This document shows, piece after piece, positions 8,260 to 15,938 of a DNA stretch of 64,000 bases. This DNA is from Streptomyces sp. ST2-7A (GTDB taxonomy: Bacteria; Actinomycetota; Actinomycetes; Streptomycetales; Streptomycetaceae). Position numbers and translations under genes: made by a program. The notes below the pieces were generated by a model. It made no database searches. It was not told the DNA's origin and worked only from the letters and a program-made list of their open reading frames with translations. The first letter of the stretch is position 1, and every line of letters begins with the position of its first letter. The stretch covers positions 62,001 to 126,000 of the forward strand of contig NZ_JAJUWS010000006.1 in the NCBI RefSeq assembly GCF_021390475.1, in the 5' to 3' direction.

Positions 8260-9498
8260 TCAGTTCCCCACGGTCCGGCGCAGGTCCTGGAAGGCCGTGT
8301 AGTTGGCGATCGCCTCGATGCGACCCGGGGGACTGACCCGCAGGGCCTCCGTGAGGTTGTCGCAGACCCGGAACTCCAGCCCGGCGACCTCCAGGCGCAC
8401 CGCCAGGTCGAGTTTGCGGTCGCCCAGGACGGCGATCGGGTGACCGGCCAGGCGGGTGTAGTCCACGTCCCACAGCCAGGAGGTGTCGGTGCCATCGGCA
8501 CCACGGGCGTTGACGGAGAGGATGACCGGGGTCGGCGGCGGGTCGATGAGGGAGAAGGTCTCCAGCCATCCGGCGGGATTCTTCGCCAGCAGCAGCCGGA
8601 TGTCGCGCCCCTGGTGGGTGACGACGTCGTAGCGACCGGCCACGGCGGTGACCGAGAACATCCGCTCCAGCGCGGTCTGCGGGGGGACCCCGAAGACCGC
8701 GGCGACGGCGGCGGCGCTGGTGGCGTTGGCACGATTGGCCCGGCCGGGCAGCTGCAGGCGGATGGGCCAGGCCGAGCCGTGGGGGTCGACGACCTTCTCG
8801 CCGGAGAGCTGCCAGGTGGGAGTGGGGCGCTCGAAGCCGCAGTCCCCGCAGACCCAGTGCTCGTCGGGCCGCTGGAGGACGCCGCCGCAGGCGGGGCAGG
8901 ACCAGGCGTCGTCCTTCCACTCCTGACCGGCGGCGACCCACACCACGTTGGTCGCGGAGGAGGCGGCCCACACGATCAGCGGGTCGTCGCAGTTGGCGAC
9001 GACGGTGGCCGGGGAGCCCTCGAGTCCGTCACGCCAGTGGTCGGCCATCATGCGGGTCTCGGCCGCCCGGTCGAGCTGGTCGCGGGAGAGATTCAGCAGG
9101 GCGATGACCTTGGGCGAGACGTCCCGGGCCACGGCGTGCAGGTACTTCTCGTCCACTTCCAGGACCCCGAAGCGGGCCCTGGCCCCGGCGGCCAGGGCCG
9201 AGGTGATGCCCGCGGGCATGTTGGCGCCCAGCGCGTTGGAGACCACCTCGCCGCCGGCCCGCAGCGCCTCGGCGATCAGACGGGTCGTGGTGGTCTTGCC
9301 GTTGGTCGCGGAGACCAGGACGACGTCGAGGTGGCCGGCGAGCCGGCCGAGCAGGTCGGGATCGACCTTGAGGGCCACCCGGCCGCCGATGACGGATCCG
9401 CTGCCGCGTCCGGCGGCCCGGGAGACGGCGGCCGCCGCCTTGCCCGCCGTGACGGCGAGCCGGGCTCGCGGGGTGAGCGGCTCGGTGCTCTCTGGCAT
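8260..9498 (-). CDS. murT: Lipid II isoglutaminyl synthase, MurT subunit
   Basis: 412 aa from ATG at 9498 with an AAGGAGG site. Mur-ligase family ATPase subunit of MurT/GatD. The ATP loop SATNGKTTTTRLI follows residue ~60; a zinc ribbon with two CxxC pairs (CPACGG...CGDCG), inserted in MurT relative to MurC-F, is visible near residues 200-225; the C-terminal DUF1727 portion is present. It makes the ligase-like acyl phosphate used for amidation of lipid II glutamate. Operon with gatD. Confidence 0.93.
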   Translation of the reverse strand: MPESTEPLTPRARLAVTAGKAAAAVSRAAGRGSGSVIGGRVALKVDPDLLGRLAGHLDVVLVSATNGKTTTTRLIAEALRAGGEVVSNALGANMPAGITSALAAGARARFGVLEVDEKYLHAVARDVSPKVIALLNLSRDQLDRAAETRMMADHWRDGLEGSPATVVANCDDPLIVWAASSATNVVWVAAGQEWKDDAWSCPACGGVLQRPDEHWVCGDCGFERPTPTWQLSGEKVVDPHGSAWPIRLQLPGRANRANATSAAAVAAVFGVPPQTALERMFSVTAVAGRYDVVTHQGRDIRLLLAKNPAGWLETFSLIDPPPTPVILSVNARGADGTDTSWLWDVDYTRLAGHPIAVLGDRKLDLAVRLEVAGLEFRVCDNLTEALRVSPPGRIEAIANYTAFQDLRRTVGN

Positions 9499-9532
9499 GG
9501 TCAGTGTTCCTCCTTGCCCCTGGTTCCGGGCC

Positions 9533-9562
9533 AGCCTATCGACCCCGGGGCCGGGACCCGAA
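9533..9562 (-). promoter_or_regulatory. Candidate murT promoter
   Basis: On the minus strand TAGGCT (9533-9538) is a good actinomycete -10. The best-spaced -35 (9557-9562, TTCGGG, 18-nt spacer) is weak. The predicted start would give a ~30-nt leader containing the AAGGAGG. Confidence 0.4.
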
Positions 9563-9741
9563 TCCCACCGGGGCGAGCGGGGTTGCGGATCACCCGCCGT
9601 GTGGCGGCGGTGTTTCCTCCCCGGGTCCGGAAGGGTGCGCCGGACGGGCTCCGGGGTCCCCGCCGCACGCTGCGCGGCGGGGGCGGTTCGGGTCCGGCGT
9701 CCGGTTCGCCCCACCTCCGCGGCGCCCGCCCCCGGGGCGGG

Positions 9742-9836
9742 ACGGGTGACCGGGCGGACGAGGCGTCACCCGTGTGAGCGGATGGGACTGTTGTTCCTTT
9801 GATCCCGTATTAGGTTTTTCATACTCATTGGTTATC
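9742..9836. other. Inverted repeat followed by AT-rich island
   Basis: In the 353-bp gap between divergent murT and the 64-aa membrane protein, ACGGGTGAC (9742-9750) is repeated inverted at 9765-9773. It is followed by ~50 bp (9785-9836) of clearly lower GC, containing TTGTTC, TATTAGG, CATACT and TTATC. This is surely the promoter region of the plus-strand gene pair, but no -35/-10 pair with normal spacing can be assigned. The rest of the gap (9563-9741) shows nothing else. Confidence 0.5.
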
Positions 9837-9851
9837 GCCCGGGAGGGTCGG

Positions 9852-10046
9852 ATGGTGCTGTCCATCTCCGGAGTTCTGCTGTTCGGGATCATCGTGTTCC
9901 TCTTCTTCCGCAAGGACGGCCTGAAGCCGTCCCACGCCGTGGTCTGCTCGCTGTTCGGCTTCTACCTGGCGGGCACCACGATCGGCCCCAGCATCCACGC
10001 CGGTGGTGCGAGCCTGGCGAACCTGCTGGGCGGGATCTCCCTGTGA
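9852..10046 (+). CDS. Small conserved membrane protein
   Basis: 64 aa from ATG at 9852 after GGGAGGG; an upstream in-frame GTG (9774) is rejected because the added part is AT-rich promoter DNA. One strong N-terminal hydrophobic segment (LSISGVLLFGIIVFLFF, residues 3-19), a charged turn RKDGLK, then a second hydrophobic stretch to ~47 and a Gly-rich end. No catalytic motif. Followed 67 bp later by the FtsK/SpoIIIE-like gene, so the pair may form an inner-membrane unit. The protein looks strongly conserved in character, but I cannot name a function. Confidence 0.75.
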   Translation: MVLSISGVLLFGIIVFLFFRKDGLKPSHAVVCSLFGFYLAGTTIGPSIHAGGASLANLLGGISL

Positions 10047-10113
10047 GAACCGAGCGGTCCCCCCACCGGGCGGGGCCGGCCGCGGCCGGCACGAACGGGA
10101 AGGGTGCCGGCCG

Positions 10114-11856
10114 ATGAGCGGCCGGACGGCGCTCCGGGGGACGGCGCGGTACGCGGCGGTGCCGGGACGCGGAAGCGTCCGGCTCTGCCGATCCGCGCGC
10201 CGACGGTGGGAGAAGCTGCCGCCGGAACGACGCGGCCCGACGGCTGCGGCCGTCGTGGTCGGGGCGGTCCTCGTGTGGTTGATGCCCCTGGGCGTACCCG
10301 TGGCGGGAATCGCCGCGCTGGTGGCCGTGGTGGTGGCCGGCCTGCGTCCCGCCCCGGAGCCGGGGGAACCCGGGGATCCCGTGGAGGATCCGGACGCGCC
10401 CGCCGTCCGCGAGCGGTGTCTGGCGATGCTGCGCGAGGCCCTGACCCCGTGGCCCGGCGGAACCGGCCCCTTCGGCTTCCCGCCCGACGGCGGCCCCGAC
10501 TCCCCGGGCGGGGCCGACGCGGGGGACGCCGGGACGGACTCCGGCGAGCCCGGCGAGCCGTCGGGTGACGGCGACGGGGACGACCGGGAGCCCGTGCGCG
10601 GTGTCTTCGACCACCGGGGCCGCCCGGTGGCGCTCGGGATCCGCTACCCCGGCTCCTTCCCCGACTGGGACCCCACGGCCCGCGAGCGGGTCGAGGGGTT
10701 GGTGACCCGACGGCTGGGACACCGGGGGGACGTCCGGTTCGACTGGGACGGCGAACGCGGCGTGCTCGCCGTCCGGCCGGCCGACCGACTCCCCGACGGC
10801 ATCGGCGCGCAACCGTTCGTCACCCCTCCCGACACCATCGTGCTCGGCTTCACCGACCCGGAGTCCGGCGACCGCACCGTGCCGGTGCGGCGCCTGCCGG
10901 CGGACGACCCCGGTCGGGAGACGGTGGTGCACGCCCCTCCCCTGGTGTGGCGGACGGGTCCGGCGTCGCCGGCGCCGCACCTGCTGGTGGTCGGTGAACC
11001 CCGTTCCGGGGTGACCGGGCTGCTGCGGTCGGTGGTGTTGCAGGCGCTGCGACGCGAGGGGCCGGTGGAGGTGGCGGTGGTGGACGGCGCCGGTGGCGGG
11101 TGGGAGTTCCTGCGGGGACGCCACGGCGTTCGCGCGGTGGAGCACGGACCCACCGGGGCCGCCGCACTGGTCGAGTGGGCGGCGGTGGAGACCGAGCGCC
11201 GGTTGCGGAGCCGCGGGTACCGGAGAGACGCGCCGCCGGCCCTGTGGCTGGTACTCGATCGTCCCTCGGTGCCGCTGGCCGCGGGCGCGGCGGATCCGGT
11301 GGTGGCCGCCCTGTTGCGCCGGGGCCGGGCCGCCGGGGTCACGGTGGTGGTCGGCGAACAGATCGACCACCTCCCCCCGGCCCCGGGATGGGCGGCGGAC
11401 CTCCGCGCCGCGGTCGTACTGGGGGCCGTGGGGGCCCGGGACATCGCCGCCGTGGTGGGTCCGTCCCCGTGGCGGCCCGGCGAGGGACCCGGCGCCGCCC
11501 CGCCCACCGGCTGCGGCTTCGCCCGCCTCGACGGCACCGGCGTGCACCGCCTGCGGGTGCCCGTGACCCCCGCGCCGGACGACGTCACGGCCCCCGACGC
11601 GTGGCGCCGGGCGGTGCTCGCACTGGCCCCGGAGCGCCCGGTGTCCCTGGAGCGGGTCGCTCCCCCGCCCCGGGCCGAGGGGCCGGAGCCGCTGGGACCG
11701 GCGGTGGTCGGTCCGTCGACGGACGGGGAGAACCGGGAACGGCGGACGGCGGACGGGGAGCCGTGCCCGGCCGGACGGGCGGGGCCATCCCCGACCGACG
11801 CGCCTCCCACCCCTCCCCGGGCCGCCGGGCCGGGGCCCGGGGTTCAGGCGATGTAG
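10114..11856 (+). CDS. FtsK/SpoIIIE-like membrane protein with degenerate P-loop
   Basis: 580 aa from ATG at 10114. Basic N-terminus, two hydrophobic segments at ~43-58 and ~60-76, an acidic Gly/Asp/Pro linker (~80-160), then an FtsK/SpoIIIE-like P-loop domain. HLLVVGEPRSGVTGLLRS (residues 289-306) sits where HLLVAGxTGSGKS is expected, but the Walker A lysine is Val; Walker B is LWLVLD (377-382). The C-terminal ~90 aa are Pro-rich. Without the lysine, normal ATP hydrolysis is unlikely. Expressed after the 64-aa membrane protein. Its last 13 bp overlap the converging MocR gene. Role unknown; DNA translocation is doubtful. Confidence 0.7.
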   Translation: MSGRTALRGTARYAAVPGRGSVRLCRSARRRWEKLPPERRGPTAAAVVVGAVLVWLMPLGVPVAGIAALVAVVVAGLRPAPEPGEPGDPVEDPDAPAVRERCLAMLREALTPWPGGTGPFGFPPDGGPDSPGGADAGDAGTDSGEPGEPSGDGDGDDREPVRGVFDHRGRPVALGIRYPGSFPDWDPTARERVEGLVTRRLGHRGDVRFDWDGERGVLAVRPADRLPDGIGAQPFVTPPDTIVLGFTDPESGDRTVPVRRLPADDPGRETVVHAPPLVWRTGPASPAPHLLVVGEPRSGVTGLLRSVVLQALRREGPVEVAVVDGAGGGWEFLRGRHGVRAVEHGPTGAAALVEWAAVETERRLRSRGYRRDAPPALWLVLDRPSVPLAAGAADPVVAALLRRGRAAGVTVVVGEQIDHLPPAPGWAADLRAAVVLGAVGARDIAAVVGPSPWRPGEGPGAAPPTGCGFARLDGTGVHRLRVPVTPAPDDVTAPDAWRRAVLALAPERPVSLERVAPPPRAEGPEPLGPAVVGPSTDGENRERRTADGEPCPAGRAGPSPTDAPPTPPRAAGPGPGVQAM

Positions 11857-13391
11857 TCGCCCGGCGCCCCGACGGTCCCGAGCCGGCCGTCCGCCACGGC
11901 CCGGGCCGCCGCGGCCAGCCGGGTGACCGCCTCCACGGCGACGACCGGGGGAAGGGTGAAGGGCAACCGCAGGTGCCCGTCGAAGGCCCCGTCGATGCCG
12001 AACCGGGGGCCGGACGGCACCCGCACGCCCAGGCGTTCCCCGGTCTCCGCGATCCGGGACCCGGACACCCCCCCGGTGCGGGTCCACAGGGTCAGGCCCC
12101 CGGAGGGAACCTCGAAGCGCCAATCGGGAAGGTGCCGGCGCAGGGCCTCCACCAGCGCGTCACGGTTGACCCGGACCTCGGCTCGGCGCAGGCGGACCGC
12201 CTCGTCCCAGCCGTCACCGGTCAACAGCCAGGTGAGGGCGAGTTGTTCCAGGACGGGGCTGCCGAGGTCGGCGTGGGCCCGACCGGCGACCAGCCGTCGG
12301 ATGAGTTCGGGAGCGGCCCGGACCCAGCCGATGCGCAGCCCGGCCCAGAAGGTCTTGCTGGCCGAGCCGACGGTGACCACCGCCGCCCCGCCCGGGTCCA
12401 GGGCCGCGACCGGGCGCGGGATCCCCTCCGGCGGAGTGTCCAGCCGCAGGTCGGCCATCGTCTCGTCGACGATGAGCACGGTGCCCGCGGCCCGGGCGGC
12501 GGCGACGAGTTCCCGGCGCGCGTCGTCCGGGGCCAGGGCCCCGGTGGGGTTGTGGTAGTCGGCCACCACGTAGGCCAGCCGCGGCGCGCCACCCCGTAGC
12601 ACCGCGCGCCAGGCCGGGAGGTCCCAGCCGCCCAGGCCCTCCCGCATGGCCACCGGCACCAGTCGCAGACCGCTCTGCCGCATGAGCTGCAGGACGTTGG
12701 CGTAGGAGGGGTGCTCCACCGCGACCCGCTCACCGGGCGGGGCGAACAGCCGACGGACGGCGGCGAGACCGCCCATGGCCCCGGTGGTGACCATGATCTG
12801 CTCGGGCATGGTCGACACCCCCCGCGCGGTGTACCGGTCCGCCAGCGCCTCGCGCAGGGCGGGCAGGCCGGCGGGGAAGTCGCCGTGTGTCCGGGCGGCG
12901 GGGGGCAGCGCGTCCAGTGCCCCGGTGAAGGCACGGGTGAGGAGCTCCTGCGGGGCCGGCAGGGCCGCGTACCCGAGGTCGATCACACCCGGATCGCCGT
13001 CGGGGGGCAGCGGGTCCAACCCCCGGGTGGGCAGCGGACGCCCGGCGGGGACGGTGGTCCAGCTGCCGGATCCCCGGCGGGAGGCGATCCACCCCTCGGC
13101 CCGCAGGCGCTGGAAGGCGGCCGCGACGGTGGTGCGGCTGACCGACAGCGCGGCGGCGAGTTCGCGTTCGGCGGGCAGGCGGGCGGCGGTGGGCAACCGT
13201 CCCTCGGCCACCAGCATCCGGATCCCCTCGGCGAGGGACCGGTAGGCCGGTTCCGATCGGCGGTCCGCACCGCTCGCCCCCGGCCGGGTGGGTCCGGTGC
13301 GGTCGGTACCGGCGTCGGCCCCGGTGCCCGGGGCGTTCAGCATCCGGGCCAGGCGGGGGGCACCGACGGTCGAGGTCCACACAGGGGTCAT
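11844..13391 (-). CDS. MocR-type regulator (GntR HTH + class I aminotransferase domain)
   Basis: 515 aa from ATG at 13391. Winged HTH at ~45-115 (RLPAERELAAALSVSRTTVAAAFQRLRAEGWI), a short linker, then a fold-type I PLP domain with ADYHNPTGALAP and the PLP-lysine motif SASKTFWAGLRIGW. MocR proteins use the aminotransferase domain as a PLP/amino-compound sensor rather than an enzyme. The target is not obvious: the divergent neighbour is rbpA, 425 bp away. An AT-rich palindrome and a 12-bp inverted repeat upstream are candidate control elements. Confidence 0.9.
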   Translation of the reverse strand: MTPVWTSTVGAPRLARMLNAPGTGADAGTDRTGPTRPGASGADRRSEPAYRSLAEGIRMLVAEGRLPTAARLPAERELAAALSVSRTTVAAAFQRLRAEGWIASRRGSGSWTTVPAGRPLPTRGLDPLPPDGDPGVIDLGYAALPAPQELLTRAFTGALDALPPAARTHGDFPAGLPALREALADRYTARGVSTMPEQIMVTTGAMGGLAAVRRLFAPPGERVAVEHPSYANVLQLMRQSGLRLVPVAMREGLGGWDLPAWRAVLRGGAPRLAYVVADYHNPTGALAPDDARRELVAAARAAGTVLIVDETMADLRLDTPPEGIPRPVAALDPGGAAVVTVGSASKTFWAGLRIGWVRAAPELIRRLVAGRAHADLGSPVLEQLALTWLLTGDGWDEAVRLRRAEVRVNRDALVEALRRHLPDWRFEVPSGGLTLWTRTGGVSGSRIAETGERLGVRVPSGPRFGIDGAFDGHLRLPFTLPPVVAVEAVTRLAAAARAVADGRLGTVGAPGDYIA

Positions 13392-13498
13392 CGTGGTCCA
13401 CCTTCTCCGAATCGGCCCCGGAGAACCGGGCCACTTCCCGTCCCATGGTGCCACGGGGTCGACTCCCGGGGCCCGCGACCGTTCCCCCGGGGGACCCT

Positions 13499-13589
13499 CG
13501 TGAGGGCGCGTGCGGGAGATAAAGAAGCCGGGGGCGCACCGAGGAGGGGAATTGGGTGTGGACCGCGCCCTCACGGTAAGATTCATCTT
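13499..13589. promoter_or_regulatory. Inverted repeat and small palindrome upstream of mocR
   Basis: CGTGAGGGCGCG (13499-13510) is repeated inverted at 13564-13575 as a perfect 12-bp match over a 53-nt spacer. Next to it AAGATTCATCTT (13578-13589) is an AT-rich palindrome with 5-bp arms. Both lie in the 425-bp mocR/rbpA gap. They could be MocR operators or a structured leader of mocR. A CTCTCGAGAG palindrome also occurs at 13653-13662. Confidence 0.4.
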
Positions 13590-13728
13590 TGACCTACCGG
13601 GCTCCGGGCCCCCGATCCACGGTCCCGACCCCGTGGACACCGGGTGACATCTCTCTCGAGAGGTGACAAACCGGGCGCCGGTGGGTACACGCAAGGGGCG
13701 GCACGACGGACGACGCATCTCCCTGAAC

Positions 13729-13755
13729 GGGAATCTTCACCGCCGACCGGACGTT
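13729..13755 (+). promoter_or_regulatory. SigR (thiol-stress) promoter of rbpA
   Basis: GGGAAT (13729-13734), 18-nt spacer, GTT (13753-13755): an exact match to the SigR consensus GGGAAT-N18-GTT of Streptomyces. It ends 61 bp before the rbpA start. rbpA is an established SigR target in S. coelicolor, so assignment is strong. Confidence 0.85.
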
Positions 13756-13816
13756 GACCGGATGACGACGACAGCGACACCTGTCCTGTGGGCGACCAGC
13801 CCGGGAGGCACGATTC

Positions 13817-14191
13817 ATGAGTGAGCGAGCTCTGCGCGGCACGCGGCTCGTGGTGACCAGCTACGAGACCGACCGCGGCATCGATCTGGCGCCGCGCCAG
13901 GCTGTGGAGTACGCATGTGAGCGGGGGCACCGTTTCGAGATGCCCTTCTCCGTGGAGGCCGAGATCCCGCCGGAGTGGGAGTGCAAGGTCTGCGGGGTGC
14001 AGGCGCTCCTGGTGGACGGAGAGGGTCCGGAGGAGAAGAAGACCAAGCCCGCTCGTACCCATTGGGACATGCTGATGGAGCGGCGCACCCGCGAGGAGCT
14101 GGAAGAGGTGCTGGCCGAGCGGCTGGCCGTCCTCCGGTCCGGCGCGATGAACATCGCCGTCCACCCGCGGGACAGCCGCAAGTCGGCCTGA
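13817..14191 (+). CDS. rbpA: RNA polymerase-binding protein RbpA
   Basis: 124 aa. Actinobacterial activator that binds the principal sigma factor and RNA polymerase, stabilises open complexes and affects basal rifampicin tolerance. N-terminal MSERALRGTRLVVTSYETDRG, the Cys-containing core YACERGHRFEMPFSVEAEIPPEWECKVCG, the basic linker GPEEKKTKPARTHWDMLMERR, and the sigma-interaction helix RTREELEEVLAERLAVLR are all intact. Length is as in S. coelicolor RbpA. Behind a SigR promoter. Followed by a strong terminator. Confidence 0.97.
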   Translation: MSERALRGTRLVVTSYETDRGIDLAPRQAVEYACERGHRFEMPFSVEAEIPPEWECKVCGVQALLVDGEGPEEKKTKPARTHWDMLMERRTREELEEVLAERLAVLRSGAMNIAVHPRDSRKSA

Positions 14192-14250
14192 GGAACGGCG
14201 AGGCACCCCCGTCGGCACCGCGAGGCGGAACGGCCGGGCACGGGAGTGGT

Positions 14251-14289
14251 ACGGGGCGGGGCACCGGGAGATCCGGCGCCCCGCCCCGT
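14251..14289. terminator. Bidirectional terminator rbpA / fxsA
   Basis: Perfect 12-bp stem ACGGGGCGGGGC (14251-14262) and GCCCCGCCCCGT (14278-14289). The loop carries its own small CCGG/CCGG hairpin. It lies between converging rbpA (ends 14191) and fxsA (ends 14382). Confidence 0.8.
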
Positions 14290-14381
14290 CGGCGTGCCCG
14301 CGTGGCGACGGGCCCCATCCGGGTGCGTCCGCACGGGGCAGCACCCCCCTTCGTCCGGGGACGCGGTCGCGTCGCGCGGGA

Positions 14382-15098
14382 TCAGCCCCCGGAGCGGTCC
14401 GGACCGTCGGCACCGGGGAACGCCGGGCCGCCGTCCTCCCGGATCACCCTGCTCCGCGGGGCGTCTCCCCCCTCCGGGGCCTCCGGGGACGGGACACCCT
14501 CCTCCCGGACGACCTCGCCGGGAACCACCCGACCATCCGGGCGGTGGATGCGCATTCCGTCGTTCGCCGCTCGCAGGTCCCGGTAGGTCGCCCCGACCGG
14601 GCCGCGGCCGGTGGAGGCGACCCGCCGCAGACCGGCGCGGAGCAGGGCGGCCGTGGGCGGCAGGACGCACAGCAGGCCGGCGAGGTCGGAGAGCAACCCG
14701 GGAAACATGATCAACAGGCCGCCGGCCATCGTCATGGCCTCACCCCCGCGCCGACCGGGAGCGGGCTCGGCGGCCGGATCGATCGGCTCCCGCCCTTCCC
14801 GGGCCGCCTGCTCCGCCCGGGCCTGCCGCTGCGCGGACTCCACCAGTCGGTTCCACGCCCGGCGCCCGGCGTGACGCACCACGAGCGAGCCGACGACGAA
14901 TCCCCCGGCGAGCGCCAGCAGGACGGCCCAGCCGCCCGCCCATCCCCCCAGCAGGGTCAACAGCCAGATCTCCGTCAGGGCCCACAGGGCCACACCCACC
15001 GCCACCAGCGGCCGGGCACGGCCGGGACGGGACCCGCCGGCGGGGGGAACGGAGCGACGGGTACGGGGGTCACGCGGTTGCGGAGTGGCGGAGGTCAT
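14382..15098 (-). CDS. fxsA: FxsA family membrane protein
   Basis: 238 aa. FxsA proteins are small integral membrane proteins; overexpression in E. coli alleviates phage T7 exclusion by F plasmid, but the normal role is unclear. Hydrophobic segments at ~32-50 (LVAVGVALWALTEIWLLTLLG), ~54-72 and a pair near 122-155 (MAGGLLIMFPGLLSDLAGLLCVLPPTAALLR, the FxsA hallmark GxLLIxPGxxxD). The C-terminal ~70 aa are charged and cytoplasmic. Starts 3 bp from the ppm stop, so it is downstream in the lnt-ppm-fxsA operon. Confidence 0.9.
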   Translation of the reverse strand: MTSATPQPRDPRTRRSVPPAGGSRPGRARPLVAVGVALWALTEIWLLTLLGGWAGGWAVLLALAGGFVVGSLVVRHAGRRAWNRLVESAQRQARAEQAAREGREPIDPAAEPAPGRRGGEAMTMAGGLLIMFPGLLSDLAGLLCVLPPTAALLRAGLRRVASTGRGPVGATYRDLRAANDGMRIHRPDGRVVPGEVVREEGVPSPEAPEGGDAPRSRVIREDGGPAFPGADGPDRSGG

Positions 15099-15101
15099 GC
15101 G

Positions 15102-15938
15102 TCAAGTGTGCCCGCGACCGACCAGTGCGCGGAAACGGGAGGCGACCCCCCAGGCCGTGACCCGCCACAGGGCCTCCGCCACGATCTCCCGGCTCATCTT
15201 GCTGTCCCCGGCGGTGCGCTCCACGAAGGTGATGGGAACCTCCACCACCCGCAGACCCGCCCGCACCGCCCGGTGGGCGAGGTCGACCTGGAAGCAGTAG
15301 CCGCGTGCGGCCACGTCCGTCATCAGCCCTCCCGCGAGGACACCGCGGCGCAGTGCCCGGTATCCGCTGGTCACATCGCGCAGCGGGAGGCCGAGCAGCA
15401 GCCGGGAGTAGCCGCTGCCGCCGCGCGAGAGCAGTTGGCGGCGACGCGGCCAGTGCACGACGCGGCCCCCGGGCACCCAGCGGGAGCCGATCACCAGGTC
15501 GGCCCGGCTCAGCGCGGTGAGCAGTCGGGAGAGTTGCTCGGGGAGGTGTGAGCCGTCTCCGTCCATCTGGACCAGGCTGCGGTAGGAGCGCTCCAGTCCC
15601 CAGTGGAAGCCGTCCAGGTAGGCGGCACCCAGGCCGTCCTTACCCGCCCGGTGCAGCACGTGGACGGCGGGGTCGGCGGCGGCCAGGCGGTCGGCGATAC
15701 GGCCCGTGCCGTCGGGACTGTTGTCGTCGACCACCAGGACATCGGCGTCGGGGACCGCCCGCCGCAGCCGCTCGACCAGCGGGGGGAGATTGGCCGCCTC
15801 GTTGTAGGTGGGGATCACCACCAGTACGGGCAGTACCGGGTCCACCGGATCCGGGGGTGCCACGGGCTCCACGGGGTCGGCCGGCCCGGGAGTCCCCTCC
15901 CCCGTGCCCTCCGCGCCGGGACGGTGCGGGCCGCTCAC
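15102..15938 (-). CDS. ppm: Polyprenol monophosphomannose synthase
   Basis: 278 aa from GTG at 15938, overlapping the lnt stop by 4 bp (GTGA). GT2 glycosyltransferase moving mannose from GDP-mannose to polyprenyl phosphate, the donor for protein O-mannosylation and, in mycobacteria, lipoglycans. Motifs: VVIPTYNEAANL, DADVLVVDDNSPDGTG, GAAYLDGFHWGLER, MDGDGSHLPEQL (metal-binding DxD), and VPITFVERTAGDSKMS. The first ~40 aa are Pro/Gly-rich. No C-terminal membrane domain, as in the catalytic half of mycobacterial Ppm1. Confidence 0.93.
   Translation of the reverse strand: MSGPHRPGAEGTGEGTPGPADPVEPVAPPDPVDPVLPVLVVIPTYNEAANLPPLVERLRRAVPDADVLVVDDNSPDGTGRIADRLAAADPAVHVLHRAGKDGLGAAYLDGFHWGLERSYRSLVQMDGDGSHLPEQLSRLLTALSRADLVIGSRWVPGGRVVHWPRRRQLLSRGGSGYSRLLLGLPLRDVTSGYRALRRGVLAGGLMTDVAARGYCFQVDLAHRAVRAGLRVVEVPITFVERTAGDSKMSREIVAEALWRVTAWGVASRFRALVGRGHT

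Noticed and set aside
9774-9851. N-terminal extension of the 64-aa membrane protein from GTG at 9774
   Set aside because: The extension would be encoded by the AT-rich promoter tract (including a rare TTA codon), while ATG at 9852 has a good GGGAGGG site.
10075-10090. 16-bp palindrome GCCGGCCGCGGCCGGC between the 64-aa protein and FtsK-like genes
   Set aside because: Pure G/C palindromes of this length arise readily here; it is too close to the next start for a convincing terminator and has no partner site.
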